Below, piece by piece: positions 1-7,845 of a stretch of DNA of 64,000 nt; position 1 is the first letter of the stretch; each line of letters begins with the position of its first letter. Below the pieces are notes generated by a model. It was not told the origin of the DNA, ran no database searches, and was given only the letters and a program-made list of their open reading frames with translations. The position numbers and the translations under genes are program-made. The stretch is taken from positions 186,001-250,000 of the forward strand of contig JAFPBO010000008.1 in NCBI GenBank assembly GCA_017390475.1. Reading direction: 5' to 3'. Source of the DNA: Loktanella sp. Lineage in GTDB: Bacteria; Pseudomonadota; Alphaproteobacteria; Rhodobacterales; Rhodobacteraceae.

Positions 1-221
1 GCATTGGGCTGGCTCATGCTGCCGGCCGCCAGCACCGCCCGGTCTGCCGTGTTCTGCAAGGAAACCCGTTTGTATTCATAGCGCATGACATCAACGGCAA
101 TGCCGCCGACAGTCAGGATGATCACAAAGATGATGACGCCAAAGATCGTCATCGACCCGGCCTGATCCCGCAGGAAGCCCCAGCGTGATAACCGGCAATC
201 AAGGGAAAGCGGACGTTTCAC
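1..221 (-). CDS. TadE/TadG-like pilus assembly protein, 5' part only
   Basis: Partial gene running off the left edge; only the first 73 residues are visible. Reading from a GTG, a short basic leader containing RDQAGSMTIF is followed by one hydrophobic segment (about residues 22-41) and then DVMRYEYKRVSLQNTADRAVLAA. This is the classic N-terminus of TadE/TadG-like Flp (tight adherence) pilus proteins, which sit in the inner membrane with a periplasmic C-terminal part. The GTG at 221 is preferred because AGGGG lies 9 bases upstream; an in-frame GTG at 239 is possible. The family call rests on the N-terminal signature only, so the rest of the protein cannot be judged. Confidence 0.7.
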   Translation of the reverse strand, partial: MKRPLSLDCRLSRWGFLRDQAGSMTIFGVIIFVIILTVGGIAVDVMRYEYKRVSLQNTADRAVLAAGSMSQPN

Positions 222-405
222 GACCGTCCACCCCTGCACAATGATATCAATACAGAACGTTTCATCGGGCGTGCAGCAGCCTCGCCAACAGGTTACTCAG
301 AAACTAACTTACCCTGCGTCCATGGCACAAAGTCGCAAATCTGGCAATAGTTTCGTAACTTTGTCGGATACAGCCGAAGGTCGGACAACATACAGCGACG
401 CCGGT

Positions 406-432
406 CCCATCAGGGCGCTGCGCCCTGACGGG
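406..432 (-). terminator. Hairpin downstream of the lytic transglycosylase gene
   Basis: Two 12-base arms (406-417 and 421-432) pair with one mismatch around a 3-base loop, just past the stop codon of the minus-strand gene ending at 440. No clear T-run follows, so it may be a Rho-independent-like terminator or an mRNA-end stabilising hairpin. The rest of 222-439 shows no gene and presumably holds the promoter of the pilus gene. Confidence 0.4.
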
Positions 433-439
433 TCGTCTC

Positions 440-1573
440 CTACAACACCATGCGCAACAAAGCCGGAGAGGGATCTCCGGTCACCGGCAGGCCCTGACGG
501 CGCTGAAACGCTTCGATCGCTGAGGTCGTATTGGCACCGATCACACCATCCGCGCCCTGCGTGTCGAAACCGCGCCGGGTCAGCCCGTTCTGCAAGGCGA
601 CACGGTCCTGTTTGGTCAGCCCGAACCGGTCCGGCGGGAATGGCATCTGCAACGGCCCGCCACCGGCGATCCGGTCAGCCAGATGACCGACGCCAATCGC
701 ATAGGCATCGGAATTGTTATAGCGTTTGATCGCCCGGAAATTGGCGGTGGTGGTAAAACGAGGCCCACCTGGTTGCGGTTCCAGCGCGCCATTCGGGTCT
801 TCGCGGCCCCAACTGGTACCGGTCTGCCAGCCGCTGCGGGCCAGATAATTGGCGGCACTGGCCAAAGCATCAGAGGGATCATCAGCCCAGATATCACGTC
901 GCCCGTCACCGGTGAAATCGACAGCGAATTGCGCGAAAGTCGTCGGGATGAACTGGGTATGCCCCATCGCCCCGGCCCAGGACCCGGTCATCCGCGCCGG
1001 TGTGATATCGCCTGCCTGAAGGATGCGCAGCGCGGCCAATGCCTGGGCCTCGAAAAACGCGCCGCGCCGCCCGTCAAAGGCCAGCGTCGATGTGGCGGCG
1101 ATCACCGGAATGTCGCCTTGGCGTTCGCCGTAGAAGCTTTCCAGCCCCCAGATTGCCGTGACGATGTAGCGGCTGACCCCATAACGCGCCTCGATCGCGT
1201 TGAGCACCTGTGCATGTCGGGCATAGGCAGCGCGGCCCTTGCTGATCCGTTCATCTGAAGTGGCGATGGCCAGATAATCCTCCAGCGTGCGACGAAATTC
1301 TGTCTGATTGCGGTCGCGACTGACGACGCCGGGCAGAAAACCGGCATTGCGGAAGGCTGCATCGAAAGTCGTGGGCGTGATCCCTTGCCCGGTGGCCCGG
1401 CCCCGGAACCCGGCAACCCAGGCATCATAGCCCGCATTGCGTTGCGGTAACAGATCGCTGGGGGTCTGGCTGGCGCTACGCGGCGTACTGGCCACGGCGC
1501 GCGGATTGCTGGCGCATCCTGCCAGCCAAGTCGCCCCAAGGCCCGCGATGATGAAACGTCGGTTGATGGTCAT
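440..1573 (-). CDS. Lytic murein transglycosylase, MltB-like lipoprotein with peptidoglycan-binding domain
   Basis: 377 aa. It would cleave the MurNAc-GlcNAc bond of peptidoglycan, forming 1,6-anhydro ends, while anchored as a periplasm-facing lipoprotein. The lipobox LAGC ends at Cys20. The catalytic SLT_2/MltB-type domain covers roughly residues 45-300, with GLESFYG placing the presumed catalytic Glu at 145, and PGGPRFTTTANFRAIKRYNNS near its end. Residues about 315-377 (LQNGLTRRGFDTQGADGVIG, then AIEAFQRRQGLPVTG) form a PG_binding_1 domain. This MltB plus PGB1 layout is common in alphaproteobacteria. The gene stands alone and is divergent from the phosphodiesterase-fold gene at 1753. Start ATG 1573 gives an ordinary lipoprotein leader. 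Confidence 0.9.
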   Translation of the reverse strand: MTINRRFIIAGLGATWLAGCASNPRAVASTPRSASQTPSDLLPQRNAGYDAWVAGFRGRATGQGITPTTFDAAFRNAGFLPGVVSRDRNQTEFRRTLEDYLAIATSDERISKGRAAYARHAQVLNAIEARYGVSRYIVTAIWGLESFYGERQGDIPVIAATSTLAFDGRRGAFFEAQALAALRILQAGDITPARMTGSWAGAMGHTQFIPTTFAQFAVDFTGDGRRDIWADDPSDALASAANYLARSGWQTGTSWGREDPNGALEPQPGGPRFTTTANFRAIKRYNNSDAYAIGVGHLADRIAGGGPLQMPFPPDRFGLTKQDRVALQNGLTRRGFDTQGADGVIGANTTSAIEAFQRRQGLPVTGDPSPALLRMVL

Positions 1574-1752
1574 GTGCTGCTCTGGCCTTTTATGATTTTG
1601 GCAGGACTCTATCAGTTATCCCTCGCGGCACAATCCCGCGCCGCTTTGCCCGGCAGGGCTTTGCTGGCGATGACACAAAGTTTTGCATTCCGCTGGCCGC
1701 CGCCGGATGGCATCACGGCATGACATTTTGTGGAAAGGGCTGCCATTTGCCT

Positions 1753-2484
1753 ATGATCACTTGCGCGACCTGGAACATCCACCGTGCCCGCGGCCGTGAT
1801 GGTCGTGTGGACCCCGACCGCGTGGTCGCGACCATTGCCCGCGATATCAGCCCGGCAGGCCGCCATCAGGTGCTGGCTCTGCAAGAGGCTGACGGGGAAT
1901 GTCCGCCCCATGCGGGCCTGCTGGATATCGCCCGGGTCGAGGCCGTGACTGGTTTGCGCTATGTCCAACAGGATGCCGCCCTGCGCTGGGGCCCGCAAAG
2001 CCATGGGTTTCTGGGCGCGATTCTGTTTGTGGACCCCGGCTTTGAGCTGCTTGCTAGTGCCGTGATCGATCTGCCCGGCCATTGCCACCGTGGTGCCGTG
2101 GTGGTGGAGGCTGTCTGCGAAGGCGTCGCGCTGCGGATCATCACCGCGCATCTGTCGCTGTCGCAGCCCTTGCGCGCGGTGCAGATGCGCATCATCGGTC
2201 AGTTTCTGCGCCGCCGCCCGGTGATGCAGACGATCCTGTTGGGCGACCTGAATGAATGGCGGCCCTGGTCCGGTCTGGCCTTTTCTTCGCGGTTGTTGGG
2301 GCGGCAGTTTGATGGCGGCGTGCGGCGGACCTTCCCGGCGCAATTGCCCGTCCTGCCGCTGGACCGGATATTATCTGATCGCAAAGGCGCTGTGCAGGAT
2401 CTGCGCGCGCTGGATACGCCGGCGATCCGGGCAAGTTCGGATCACCTGCCGCTGTCGGCCAAAGTGCAGGTTGCAGCGGTGTAG
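1753..2484 (+). CDS. Endonuclease/exonuclease/phosphatase family protein
   Basis: 243 aa from ATG 1753. A longer reading from ATG 1720 adds eleven residues with no family character, and AAAGGG lies about 12 bases before 1753. The EEP (DNase I-like) fold signatures are in order: TWNIHRARG (metal-binding Asn near residue 8), ALQEAD (catalytic Glu near 45), a central GDLNEW and a C-terminal SDHLPL with the His. Members hydrolyse phosphodiester or phosphomonoester bonds in DNA, RNA, phospholipids or inositol phosphates. The substrate cannot be read from the sequence. It is a single gene followed by GC-rich hairpins at 2484-2517, then the mobile element. Confidence 0.8.
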   Translation: MITCATWNIHRARGRDGRVDPDRVVATIARDISPAGRHQVLALQEADGECPPHAGLLDIARVEAVTGLRYVQQDAALRWGPQSHGFLGAILFVDPGFELLASAVIDLPGHCHRGAVVVEAVCEGVALRIITAHLSLSQPLRAVQMRIIGQFLRRRPVMQTILLGDLNEWRPWSGLAFSSRLLGRQFDGGVRRTFPAQLPVLPLDRILSDRKGAVQDLRALDTPAIRASSDHLPLSAKVQVAAV

Positions 2485-2551
2485 GGGGCGCTGACCCGCC
2501 CCCGGATCAGGTCCGGGGTCTCCCCCGAGTATTTGTAGAAATAAGAAGCGC
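2484..2551. repeat. Intergenic hairpin repeat, copy 1 (interrupted by the element)
   Basis: Directly after the stop codon region lies hairpin GGGGGCG-6-CGCCCCC (2484-2503). A second CCGGA...TCCGG hairpin follows (2503-2517), then CTCCCCCGAGTATTTGTAGA and a purine tract to 2551. The same modular layout recurs at 51809-51870, and related tails lie at 35805-35852 and 62375-62411. The hairpins probably end or protect the upstream transcript. The Mu-like element begins at the end of this repeat's purine tract. Confidence 0.6.
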
Positions 2552-2560
2552 TGACGCGCG

Positions 2561-2668
2561 ACTAATTAATTTGCACTGACACGGCGCGGATGCAGAAACT
2601 CCGAATGAGCGTTCTTTTTATATTTTTCAAGGTAATGGCAAACAACCAGTGCAGAATAATTGGTATCA
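2561..2668. promoter_or_regulatory. Left-end transposase binding sites (L1, possible L2, L3)
   Basis: The sequence TGCAGAATAATTGGTATCA occurs at 2650-2668 and exactly again at the right end (10596-10614). An inverted, diverged copy reads out of 2561-2575 (12 of 15 matches), close to the TG end, and a partial direct copy TGCAGAA lies at 2591-2597. In Mu, MuA binds three sites at each end in mixed orientation. By analogy these are MuA sites L1, L2 (weak) and L3. The spacing and orientation are seen; the binding role is inferred. Confidence 0.65.
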
Positions 2669-2737
2669 AAGCGCCATTACATAAGCCATTGATTTTATTT
2701 GAGTAGTATTTTTTGGCGAAGTAATTGGCGAAGCCCA

Positions 2738-3175
2738 CTATGCCGGAAAGAGCTCGTCATAAACGATCAGGTTCAAGCACTGCTTCACGTCCATATCTTC
2801 AGCCTCGGACAATTTAGCAGTGATGTCCAAGTATGCTTTCTCGACGCCGACTGCCATTTGAGCACGCAGAAAACCGCCTTTCGCGAGGTAAGATCGATAG
2901 TCGGTGATTTCGGCACCAAACACTCGGATAAGACGCATTAATGCAAGGGTCATCGCAGCGTTATCCAATTCTGTGAGACCTTCATCCAGAAAGTCTGGCA
3001 AGAAAGTCACTTGTCCATCGGCCATTGCGACATAGCGATCCGGAATAGCGCCTCGGCGTCGCCAACTGGTCACGGTGCTGCGTCCAAGATGAAGCCTCTC
3101 GGCCAGACCTTGATCTGTGGATACGCGAAACCGCCGCTTCAGCAGTTCAATTTTTTCATCAACGTCTTCAGTCAT
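2738..3175 (-). CDS. Phage repressor-like protein with N-terminal HTH
   Basis: 145 aa, transcribed toward the left end, divergent from the early operon, as the Mu repressor c is. Residues 1-45 (EKIELLKRRF, then GLAERLHLGRSTVTSWRRRGAIPDRY) form a CI-repressor-type helix-turn-helix. The C-terminal part is alpha-helical and unassigned and would be the oligomerisation region. It most likely silences the transposition operon through the TTGCA-type palindromes at 3191-3258. No Ser-Lys autoprotease motif is visible, so classical RecA-triggered self-cleavage is not evident. The HTH type is fairly clear; the repressor role comes from position. Confidence 0.7.
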   Translation of the reverse strand: MTEDVDEKIELLKRRFRVSTDQGLAERLHLGRSTVTSWRRRGAIPDRYVAMADGQVTFLPDFLDEGLTELDNAAMTLALMRLIRVFGAEITDYRSYLAKGGFLRAQMAVGVEKAYLDITAKLSEAEDMDVKQCLNLIVYDELFPA

Positions 3176-3258
3176 GAACCCACCTTGACTTGTTGCATTG
3201 CAACATGCAATGTTGCAATGCGCCCAAAACTGGCGCTTGAGGTCTCGCCATGTTGCAT
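3176..3258. promoter_or_regulatory. Early operator region with TGTTGCA palindromes
   Basis: Between the divergent repressor and Ner-like genes. 3191-3205 is a perfect palindrome TGTTGCA-T-TGCAACA. It overlaps a second arm pair, CATTGCAACA at 3196-3205 and TGTTGCAATG at 3211-3220. A third TGTTGCAT half-site lies over the Ner-like start codon (3251-3258). This is the expected place for repressor/Ner operators controlling lysis-lysogeny style switching. No -10/-35 can be named with confidence. Confidence 0.6.
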
Positions 3259-3456
3259 CTTGATACGCCGTCCGAAGAACTTATGAAAGCTGTTCGTGCC
3301 CACTTTGTTCAGCGAGGCACTTCATTCTCCGCGTTTTGCGCTGACCATGGCTACGTTCGCCAGTCTGTCGCTTTGGCTGTTTCCGGAAAGCGGAACGGTG
3401 CAAAAGCGACGGCGCTTTTCAAAGAATTCATGGCGACGGTGAGAGTCAAATCATGA
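3250..3456 (+). CDS. Ner-like small DNA-binding protein
   Basis: 68 aa. FSAFCADHGYVRQSVALAVSGKRNGAKA looks like a compact helix-turn-helix of the Ner/lambda-repressor-like class that pairs a helix with a recognition helix before KRNG. It is the first gene of the rightward early operon, and its stop overlaps the MuA start (ATGA), which is the Mu ner position. In Mu, Ner turns down early and repressor promoters. The role here is inferred from size, HTH appearance and place. A GAGG about 8 bases before the ATG supports the start. Confidence 0.6.
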   Translation: MLHLDTPSEELMKAVRAHFVQRGTSFSAFCADHGYVRQSVALAVSGKRNGAKATALFKEFMATVRVKS

Positions 3457-5543
3457 CAGCGGCGGCAGCAATCTCAATTATCTCTTGTGCTGATTTTGCA
3501 GCGCGGGCGAATATTGGACTTCGTGCCGCACAACTGGCCTTAACTAACGCTTGTTCAGGCAAATCTTGGCGAGGCTTCGACCTTCCGGTGCTGCAGTCGA
3601 TTGAGCAGCGCGGCGGAGCGGGCGGAAAGACACTTTCTTTGAATGTTCAGCTCTGCTCACCGGAACTGCGCGCGTTTCTTGACCTGCCGACAAATATCAC
3701 CAAACACCCCTTTCATTCCCCTCTTAAACGCCGTGTTGATGACCAGCGTATTGCCATCGCGCAGGACAAGCAGCGGATCATAGCCCCGGCACTGGCGCAT
3801 CCGCAGGGTTCGCCAGAACGGGTAAACGCCATCGAGGCACTGACAGGTGTCCAGCACCAGATCGGTGGAAAGTGGAAGATGGTGTCGAGGCGCACCATCT
3901 ACGATTGGATCAAGGCGGCGGAAACAAACACGGTCGATCTGCTGCCAAAGCCGCGCAGTGATAAGGATCAGCATCGGGTGCTGATCAGCGCAGCGTGGGA
4001 TAGCGGCTGCGGTCTGCCTCACGATGTGCAGCTTCAGATCGCGTCCGAGATAGCACGGACAGCCCGTGGGCTGTTAGCCAAAGGACGATCAGCGGCCAGT
4101 GTCAGGCGGCTTTGCGAACCCCGACTGCAACGCCTGACTGTCGAGGCGGGTGCCAATCTGACCCCTGCGGCGCTCAAGAAAGCCTGTAAAATCACGCAAA
4201 AGTGGACTGATCGCTTTACTGAAATGAAAGCCGTCAATGCCTTTATGGTCGACCACAAGGTCTACGCCGACAAGCATGAATTCCACGTCAAACGCAGCCT
4301 GACAGCGCGACCGATGGAAGCTCTGATGGGCGATGTGCATACAGTGGACATCTCAGTGCCCGAGGCGATGTCATCGGCCTTCAAAGCGGTCCGCACGATG
4401 GGCTTTGCAGCCGCGATGGCGGGCAAGGTTTCGGTCAAGGTGTGGTTCATCGCGTGGATGGATGCAGCCAGCGGTTACATGTGGGCCACTCCCGTAATCA
4501 CCGGCCCCGGTCAAGGCATCTCACAGCGCGATGTGGCGTGGTCGCTCTACAGCGTCCTGACCTGCCCTTGGGGTGGCATGCCGGACACGTTCATTCTCGA
4601 TAACGGCAGTGAATACGCCTTTCTTGTTGATGCCGTTACGCGGTTCGCTGCCATGGCAGAGCTATACGGGCCAAAGGTGATCAAGTGCCGCCCCTACCAT
4701 CCCGAAGGCAAAGCACGGATTGAGGGCGCGTTCCAAGTAATTGAGAAAGGCTTCATCAGCGCCTTGCCCGGATACAACGGCGGCAACTTCCTCAAGCCGC
4801 GTTTGACAGGGCGGGGCAAGTTGGTTGCGCCCTATGATCGCGGGCCGGAGCGCCTGATGGAAGACCTTCACCTTGCAATCGCGCAATACAACGGCACCCC
4901 GCAAAATGGGGATTTGGAGGGCCTGTCTCCAAAGGCGATGCTGGAAGCAAAAGCAGAAGCGACTGGTTGGCAGGCGCAGCGGATCGACCCGAAAGACGAC
5001 ACGATGTTTGATCTGGTGTTCAGCAAAGAAGAACGCCGCGACGTGCGGCAAGGCACGGTCACAATAGGCAAGCGTCGTTACTCCACATCTGTTCTTGCGG
5101 AGATGATCGGTGAGAAGCAGGTGCCGATCCTTGTGCCTTATCGAAACCCAGATGGCCCCGCGCTTTTGCTGAGGGACGGCGTTATCCACAAGCTGACCCA
5201 CGAGACGTTTGGCGTGACCGATCTGGAAGGGTCCAAGCGCAAATCAGAAATGGTCAGTCTCCAGAGGGCCGAAATGCACCGCCGGAAAGCGACCGCTGAT
5301 ATGGACGTCGATGTCCAACAAATGCTTTCTGACGACGCTGATCTTTCGCCCGTGCAGCACAACGGACCAGTCACATGGACTGTCGACGCTATCGACAAAG
5401 GCGGGTTCCTGTCCGCGCCGATCAGCGCCGAGGAAGCGCGGCGTCAGCAGGAGGATCAGGTTCGGGCTGATATGGAAGAGTTTCTGGCCGAAAGACGGCC
5501 AAGAAAGCGAGAGGCCAGCGGCGGCAACCGCCAGCCTCTCTGA
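3453..5543 (+). CDS. MuA-type DDE transposase
   Basis: 696 aa, close to Mu A (663 aa). It would assemble on the element ends, nick at the 3' CA and join them to target DNA in replicative transposition. The N-terminal region (about 10-75) resembles the MuA winged-helix end-binding part. Residues about 85-280 form the further DNA-binding region. The catalytic core spans about 285-450, with likely metal ligands Asp294 (MGDVHTVD), Asp383 (FILDNGSEY) and Glu424 (GKARIEGAF). Residues 500-590 fit the C-terminal Mu beta-barrel (Mu_transpos_C). All three acidic residues are present and no frameshift is seen, so the enzyme may be active. ATGA overlap with the Ner-like gene. Confidence 0.92.
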   Translation: MTAAAAISIISCADFAARANIGLRAAQLALTNACSGKSWRGFDLPVLQSIEQRGGAGGKTLSLNVQLCSPELRAFLDLPTNITKHPFHSPLKRRVDDQRIAIAQDKQRIIAPALAHPQGSPERVNAIEALTGVQHQIGGKWKMVSRRTIYDWIKAAETNTVDLLPKPRSDKDQHRVLISAAWDSGCGLPHDVQLQIASEIARTARGLLAKGRSAASVRRLCEPRLQRLTVEAGANLTPAALKKACKITQKWTDRFTEMKAVNAFMVDHKVYADKHEFHVKRSLTARPMEALMGDVHTVDISVPEAMSSAFKAVRTMGFAAAMAGKVSVKVWFIAWMDAASGYMWATPVITGPGQGISQRDVAWSLYSVLTCPWGGMPDTFILDNGSEYAFLVDAVTRFAAMAELYGPKVIKCRPYHPEGKARIEGAFQVIEKGFISALPGYNGGNFLKPRLTGRGKLVAPYDRGPERLMEDLHLAIAQYNGTPQNGDLEGLSPKAMLEAKAEATGWQAQRIDPKDDTMFDLVFSKEERRDVRQGTVTIGKRRYSTSVLAEMIGEKQVPILVPYRNPDGPALLLRDGVIHKLTHETFGVTDLEGSKRKSEMVSLQRAEMHRRKATADMDVDVQQMLSDDADLSPVQHNGPVTWTVDAIDKGGFLSAPISAEEARRQQEDQVRADMEEFLAERRPRKREASGGNRQPL

Positions 5544-5576
5544 ATGCAACGTGACCTATAGCAAAGGAAGTTACAC

Positions 5577-6338
5577 ATGGAACAAAAACATAACATTGAA
5601 ACGGGCGTGGCGGCAATGCTGCTCAACGTCTGCACCGATGTCGCTGACGGTGCCGGGCTTGCCGTTCTGCGCGGCCCGGTTGGTATCGGCAAAAGCTACG
5701 CTCTTGCCCGTATTGCCGAAGAACTTGAGAGTGACGGTGTCACGGTCGTTCTGGTGACCGCGACCGAAACTATCGCGGGCCAGATCAATGCCTTTTTGCG
5801 GGAAATTCTGTCGCATTATCATACTGATACATCGTCAAGCGCTGATGCCGAGGAAGCAGTTTGGCAGCAGCTGATTGGACGGCCTTTTGCACCGGGCGGA
5901 AGAAAGGTTGTGTTGATCATTGACGAGGCGAACAAGTTGGCAGGCCGTGTGCTGGAGACGATCCGGGGCCTCTATGATCGCGGTGACGCAGCACGGCTCG
6001 GAGATCGGAACGCGCCCGCATTTGGCTGTGTCATGGTAGGCAACCCGACATTCTTGGGCAAAGGCGGTGCGCAGCGGGTCGCATCCTTCGAGCCGCTGCT
6101 GGATCGCCTCACGCACAACATCCGGTTGCCCGGTCCAAACAGGGCTGAATGCACCAGCTTTGCCACCAGTCTGTTTGATGATGCCGAACTTGCGAGTGAA
6201 CTTGTGGCCTTTGGCCTCGCAAAGGGAAACCTGCGCAGTATGTCCATCGCCGCGCGGAGTGCGAAACAGCATGCAGGTGATGTGCCTGTTACGCTTCCCC
6301 TGTTGCGCAAAACCATCAAGATGATGGGAGGCCGGTAA
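5577..6338 (+). CDS. MuB-type AAA+ ATPase, target-capture protein
   Basis: 253 aa. In Mu, MuB binds DNA in an ATP-dependent way, delivers target DNA to MuA and gives target immunity. Walker A GPVGIGKS is at residues 33-40 and Walker B VVLIIDEANK at 111-120. A sensor-like VMVGNPTF lies near 150, and a basic helical C-terminal tail follows. The short N-terminus (about 25 residues before the ATPase) lacks the HTH of Mu B, as in many alphaproteobacterial Mu-like phages. The gene follows MuA by 33 bases and overlaps the next gene at TAATG. Confidence 0.9.
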   Translation: MEQKHNIETGVAAMLLNVCTDVADGAGLAVLRGPVGIGKSYALARIAEELESDGVTVVLVTATETIAGQINAFLREILSHYHTDTSSSADAEEAVWQQLIGRPFAPGGRKVVLIIDEANKLAGRVLETIRGLYDRGDAARLGDRNAPAFGCVMVGNPTFLGKGGAQRVASFEPLLDRLTHNIRLPGPNRAECTSFATSLFDDAELASELVAFGLAKGNLRSMSIAARSAKQHAGDVPVTLPLLRKTIKMMGGR

Positions 6339-6676
6339 TGCCAACGATCACCATCACACTCGAAATCACCGACGAACAGGTCACGCTATTTGAAGATTGC
6401 AAATTCTTGGTTGTGCCGCTGCACGATGCAGAAATGGTGGAATTGGCCAAGGCACTGGCAGGTATCCATGATGCCTTGCGGTTCAACCGCAAGGCATTGG
6501 TGACGTTGAACGATCTGCTGGAAAGCAAGGATGCAACCCCAAAGCAGATCGCTGAGACGTTGGCCAAGCTGGCTGAGCCAAACATCGGCGCGCTGACGCT
6601 GATCGACACTGTGCGGACTTACTTGGGGCGGGCAACGCCGGTTGGGCAGACGAAGGATAGGGGGACGATGCAATGA
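6338..6676 (+). CDS. Unknown early-region protein
   Basis: 112 aa, not recognised. The start ATG overlaps the MuB stop, giving tight translational coupling. The protein begins with a beta-like stretch (TITITLEITDEQVTLFEDCKF) and continues as amphipathic helices, with no catalytic motif, membrane segment or signal peptide. The position between MuB and GemA is where Mu-like phages keep small host-modulating or transposition-modulating genes. The function is unknown. Confidence 0.6.
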   Translation: MPTITITLEITDEQVTLFEDCKFLVVPLHDAEMVELAKALAGIHDALRFNRKALVTLNDLLESKDATPKQIAETLAKLAEPNIGALTLIDTVRTYLGRATPVGQTKDRGTMQ

Positions 6677-7062
6677 GCAATGCGAAACGTAAAAGCGGCA
6701 TTGACATGAGCGAATTCGCCGTGCCGCGCAATCTGGATGACCCAAAGGTCTATGCCGAAGCTGAAAAGCACTTTGGCTGCATGATCATGTCATCGGAGCA
6801 TGATCTGAGCGAACAGAAAGACCGTCTCGAAGAGATACAATACGCCATGTATCACGCGTCTCAATTGTTTGGCGATATCGCAAACGAGAGCATCGCAAAG
6901 GAAGCTGTCGTATCTGTGGCCTACTTTGCACGGTCTTCGCTGGCGCAGATGGCAGATGGTATCGTCGATCAGTCGTTCAAGCATGCATCGGAACTGAATG
7001 GACAGATCATCGACGCCCGCCGGGCGATGGCAGAAAGGAAGAACTCCAATGGCAATGAGTAA
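6673..7062 (+). CDS. Unknown early-region protein
   Basis: 129 aa, not recognised. The start overlaps the preceding stop by 4 bases and the end overlaps the GemA start by 14. Mostly helical, with a possible coiled-coil stretch (SEHDLSEQKDRLEEIQYAMYHA, about residues 37-58). It has no obvious enzyme motif. By place it is an early Mu-like accessory protein. The reading frame is supported by coupling to both neighbours and by the lack of a sensible alternative frame. Confidence 0.6.
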   Translation: MSNAKRKSGIDMSEFAVPRNLDDPKVYAEAEKHFGCMIMSSEHDLSEQKDRLEEIQYAMYHASQLFGDIANESIAKEAVVSVAYFARSSLAQMADGIVDQSFKHASELNGQIIDARRAMAERKNSNGNE

Positions 7063-7456
7063 GAAACAACTGGCGATCCTGCATGTCGCCAAAGGCAAGC
7101 TGGCTCTGTCTGAGGCCCAATACCGGACAGCCTTGGTGCAGATCGCTGGCGTCACCAGCTCGACCGAACTTGACCAGGGCGGATTTGAGGCGATGATGGG
7201 CTTCTTCGAATACTTGGGCTTCAAGCCGCTGTCCGCCAGCGGGCCAGACTATGGCGAACGCCCCGGCATGGCCAGCTTTGCCCAGATCGAGCTGATCCGG
7301 ACCATTTGGTCGGAATACACCAATCAGGGCGGTGAAGACGCCCTGAACAAGTGGCTTACGCGGACGTTCAAGGTTTCCAGCCTGCGTTTTCTGACGATGA
7401 CCAAGGCGCGGAATGCGATTGCCGCCCTGAAGCACATGAAGAGCCGCGCGGCGTAA
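7049..7456 (+). CDS. gemA: GemA/Gp16-type regulatory protein
   Basis: 135 aa from ATG 7049 (AAAGGAAG 8 bases upstream); a longer reading from 6998 has no such site. The text MSKKQLAILHVAKGKLALSEAQYRTAL, followed by GFEAMMGFFEYLGFKP and later a C-terminal LRFLTMTKARNAIAALK helix, matches the GemA family (DUF1018) of Mu-like phages. In Mu, GemA alters host gene expression and DNA topology, and the gene closes the early/middle region upstream of mor. Here it is followed by two terminator-like hairpins instead of mor and lysis genes. Confidence 0.85.
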   Translation: MAMSKKQLAILHVAKGKLALSEAQYRTALVQIAGVTSSTELDQGGFEAMMGFFEYLGFKPLSASGPDYGERPGMASFAQIELIRTIWSEYTNQGGEDALNKWLTRTFKVSSLRFLTMTKARNAIAALKHMKSRAA

Positions 7457-7484
7457 CGGCTCACTTCCGGATCGAACAGAGAGA

Positions 7485-7513
7485 AGGGCAGCGTGAAAGC
7501 GTTGCCCTCTTTG
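7485..7513 (+). terminator. Terminator-like hairpin after gemA
   Basis: AGGGCAGCG (7485-7493) pairs with CGTTGCCCT (7500-7508) through nine pairs, one of them G-T, around a 6-base loop, followed by CTTTG. It sits 28 bases past the gemA stop. The T-run is short, so termination may be partial. Confidence 0.5.
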
Positions 7514-7601
7514 CATTTCAGAACCCCCTCTAAATTGACCACAGAGCGCGCCAAGGGCATTTCAGCGCCCCTCACCCGCGCCGATGGCCCAGACCCGTTT
7601 A

Positions 7602-7627
7602 AAACGGCTAAAATCCGTTTAATTTTT
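7602..7627 (+). terminator. Rho-independent-type terminator of the early operon
   Basis: AAACGG (7602-7607), 7-base loop, CCGTTT (7615-7620), then AATTTTT. A further CCGTTT at 7595-7600 could compete for the first arm, giving two alternative pairings. The hairpin is short, so strength is uncertain. Confidence 0.5.
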
Positions 7628-7805
7628 GAAGCTGGGCTGCCAGTGTCCAGCGAAGTGTGATGAGCCTTGCGCGACCGGCTTTTCTGGATATGGTTGCTGC
7701 ATGAGATTGCGACACGGTCCAGCCGCGCCAGATCCCGCGACTTACCCCCACAAACCCTTGCGGCATTACACCGCAAAAGCGCGTCTATAGCTTGCCCTTG
7801 AACGG

Positions 7806-7821
7806 CCCGGATCGATCCGGG
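7806..7821. promoter_or_regulatory. 16-base perfect palindrome before the head genes
   Basis: CCCGGATCGATCCGGG, a perfect dyad, lies 24 bases ahead of the gpT start codon and just before AAGGAC, the ribosome-binding site. Possible uses are a regulator site for the late genes (the Mor-like protein at 9815 is a candidate binder) or a 5' UTR hairpin. Seen directly; the role is inferred. Confidence 0.45.
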
Positions 7822-7845
7822 TTAAGCCAAACAAGGACAAGCAAA

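Larger units (their letters stand above)
7457..7845. other. 389-base non-coding junction between early and head genes
   Basis: No convincing gene. It contains terminator-like hairpins at 7485-7513 and 7602-7627, a small stem TTGCGG-7-CCGCAA at 7758-7776, and a perfect 16-base palindrome at 7806-7821, 24 bases ahead of the gpT start. In Mu this interval would carry about 15 kb or more (mor, lysis, terminases, portal). Here it is reduced to a short control region that presumably ends early transcription and starts head-gene transcription. Confidence 0.6.

Noticed and set aside
240-729. Plus-strand frame overlapping the lytic transglycosylase end
   Set aside because: No family likeness and overlaps a well-supported gene on the other strand.
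1612-2343. 243-codon minus-strand frame opposite the EEP gene
   Set aside because: Gln/His/Arg-rich text without motifs; the plus-strand EEP motifs are in order.
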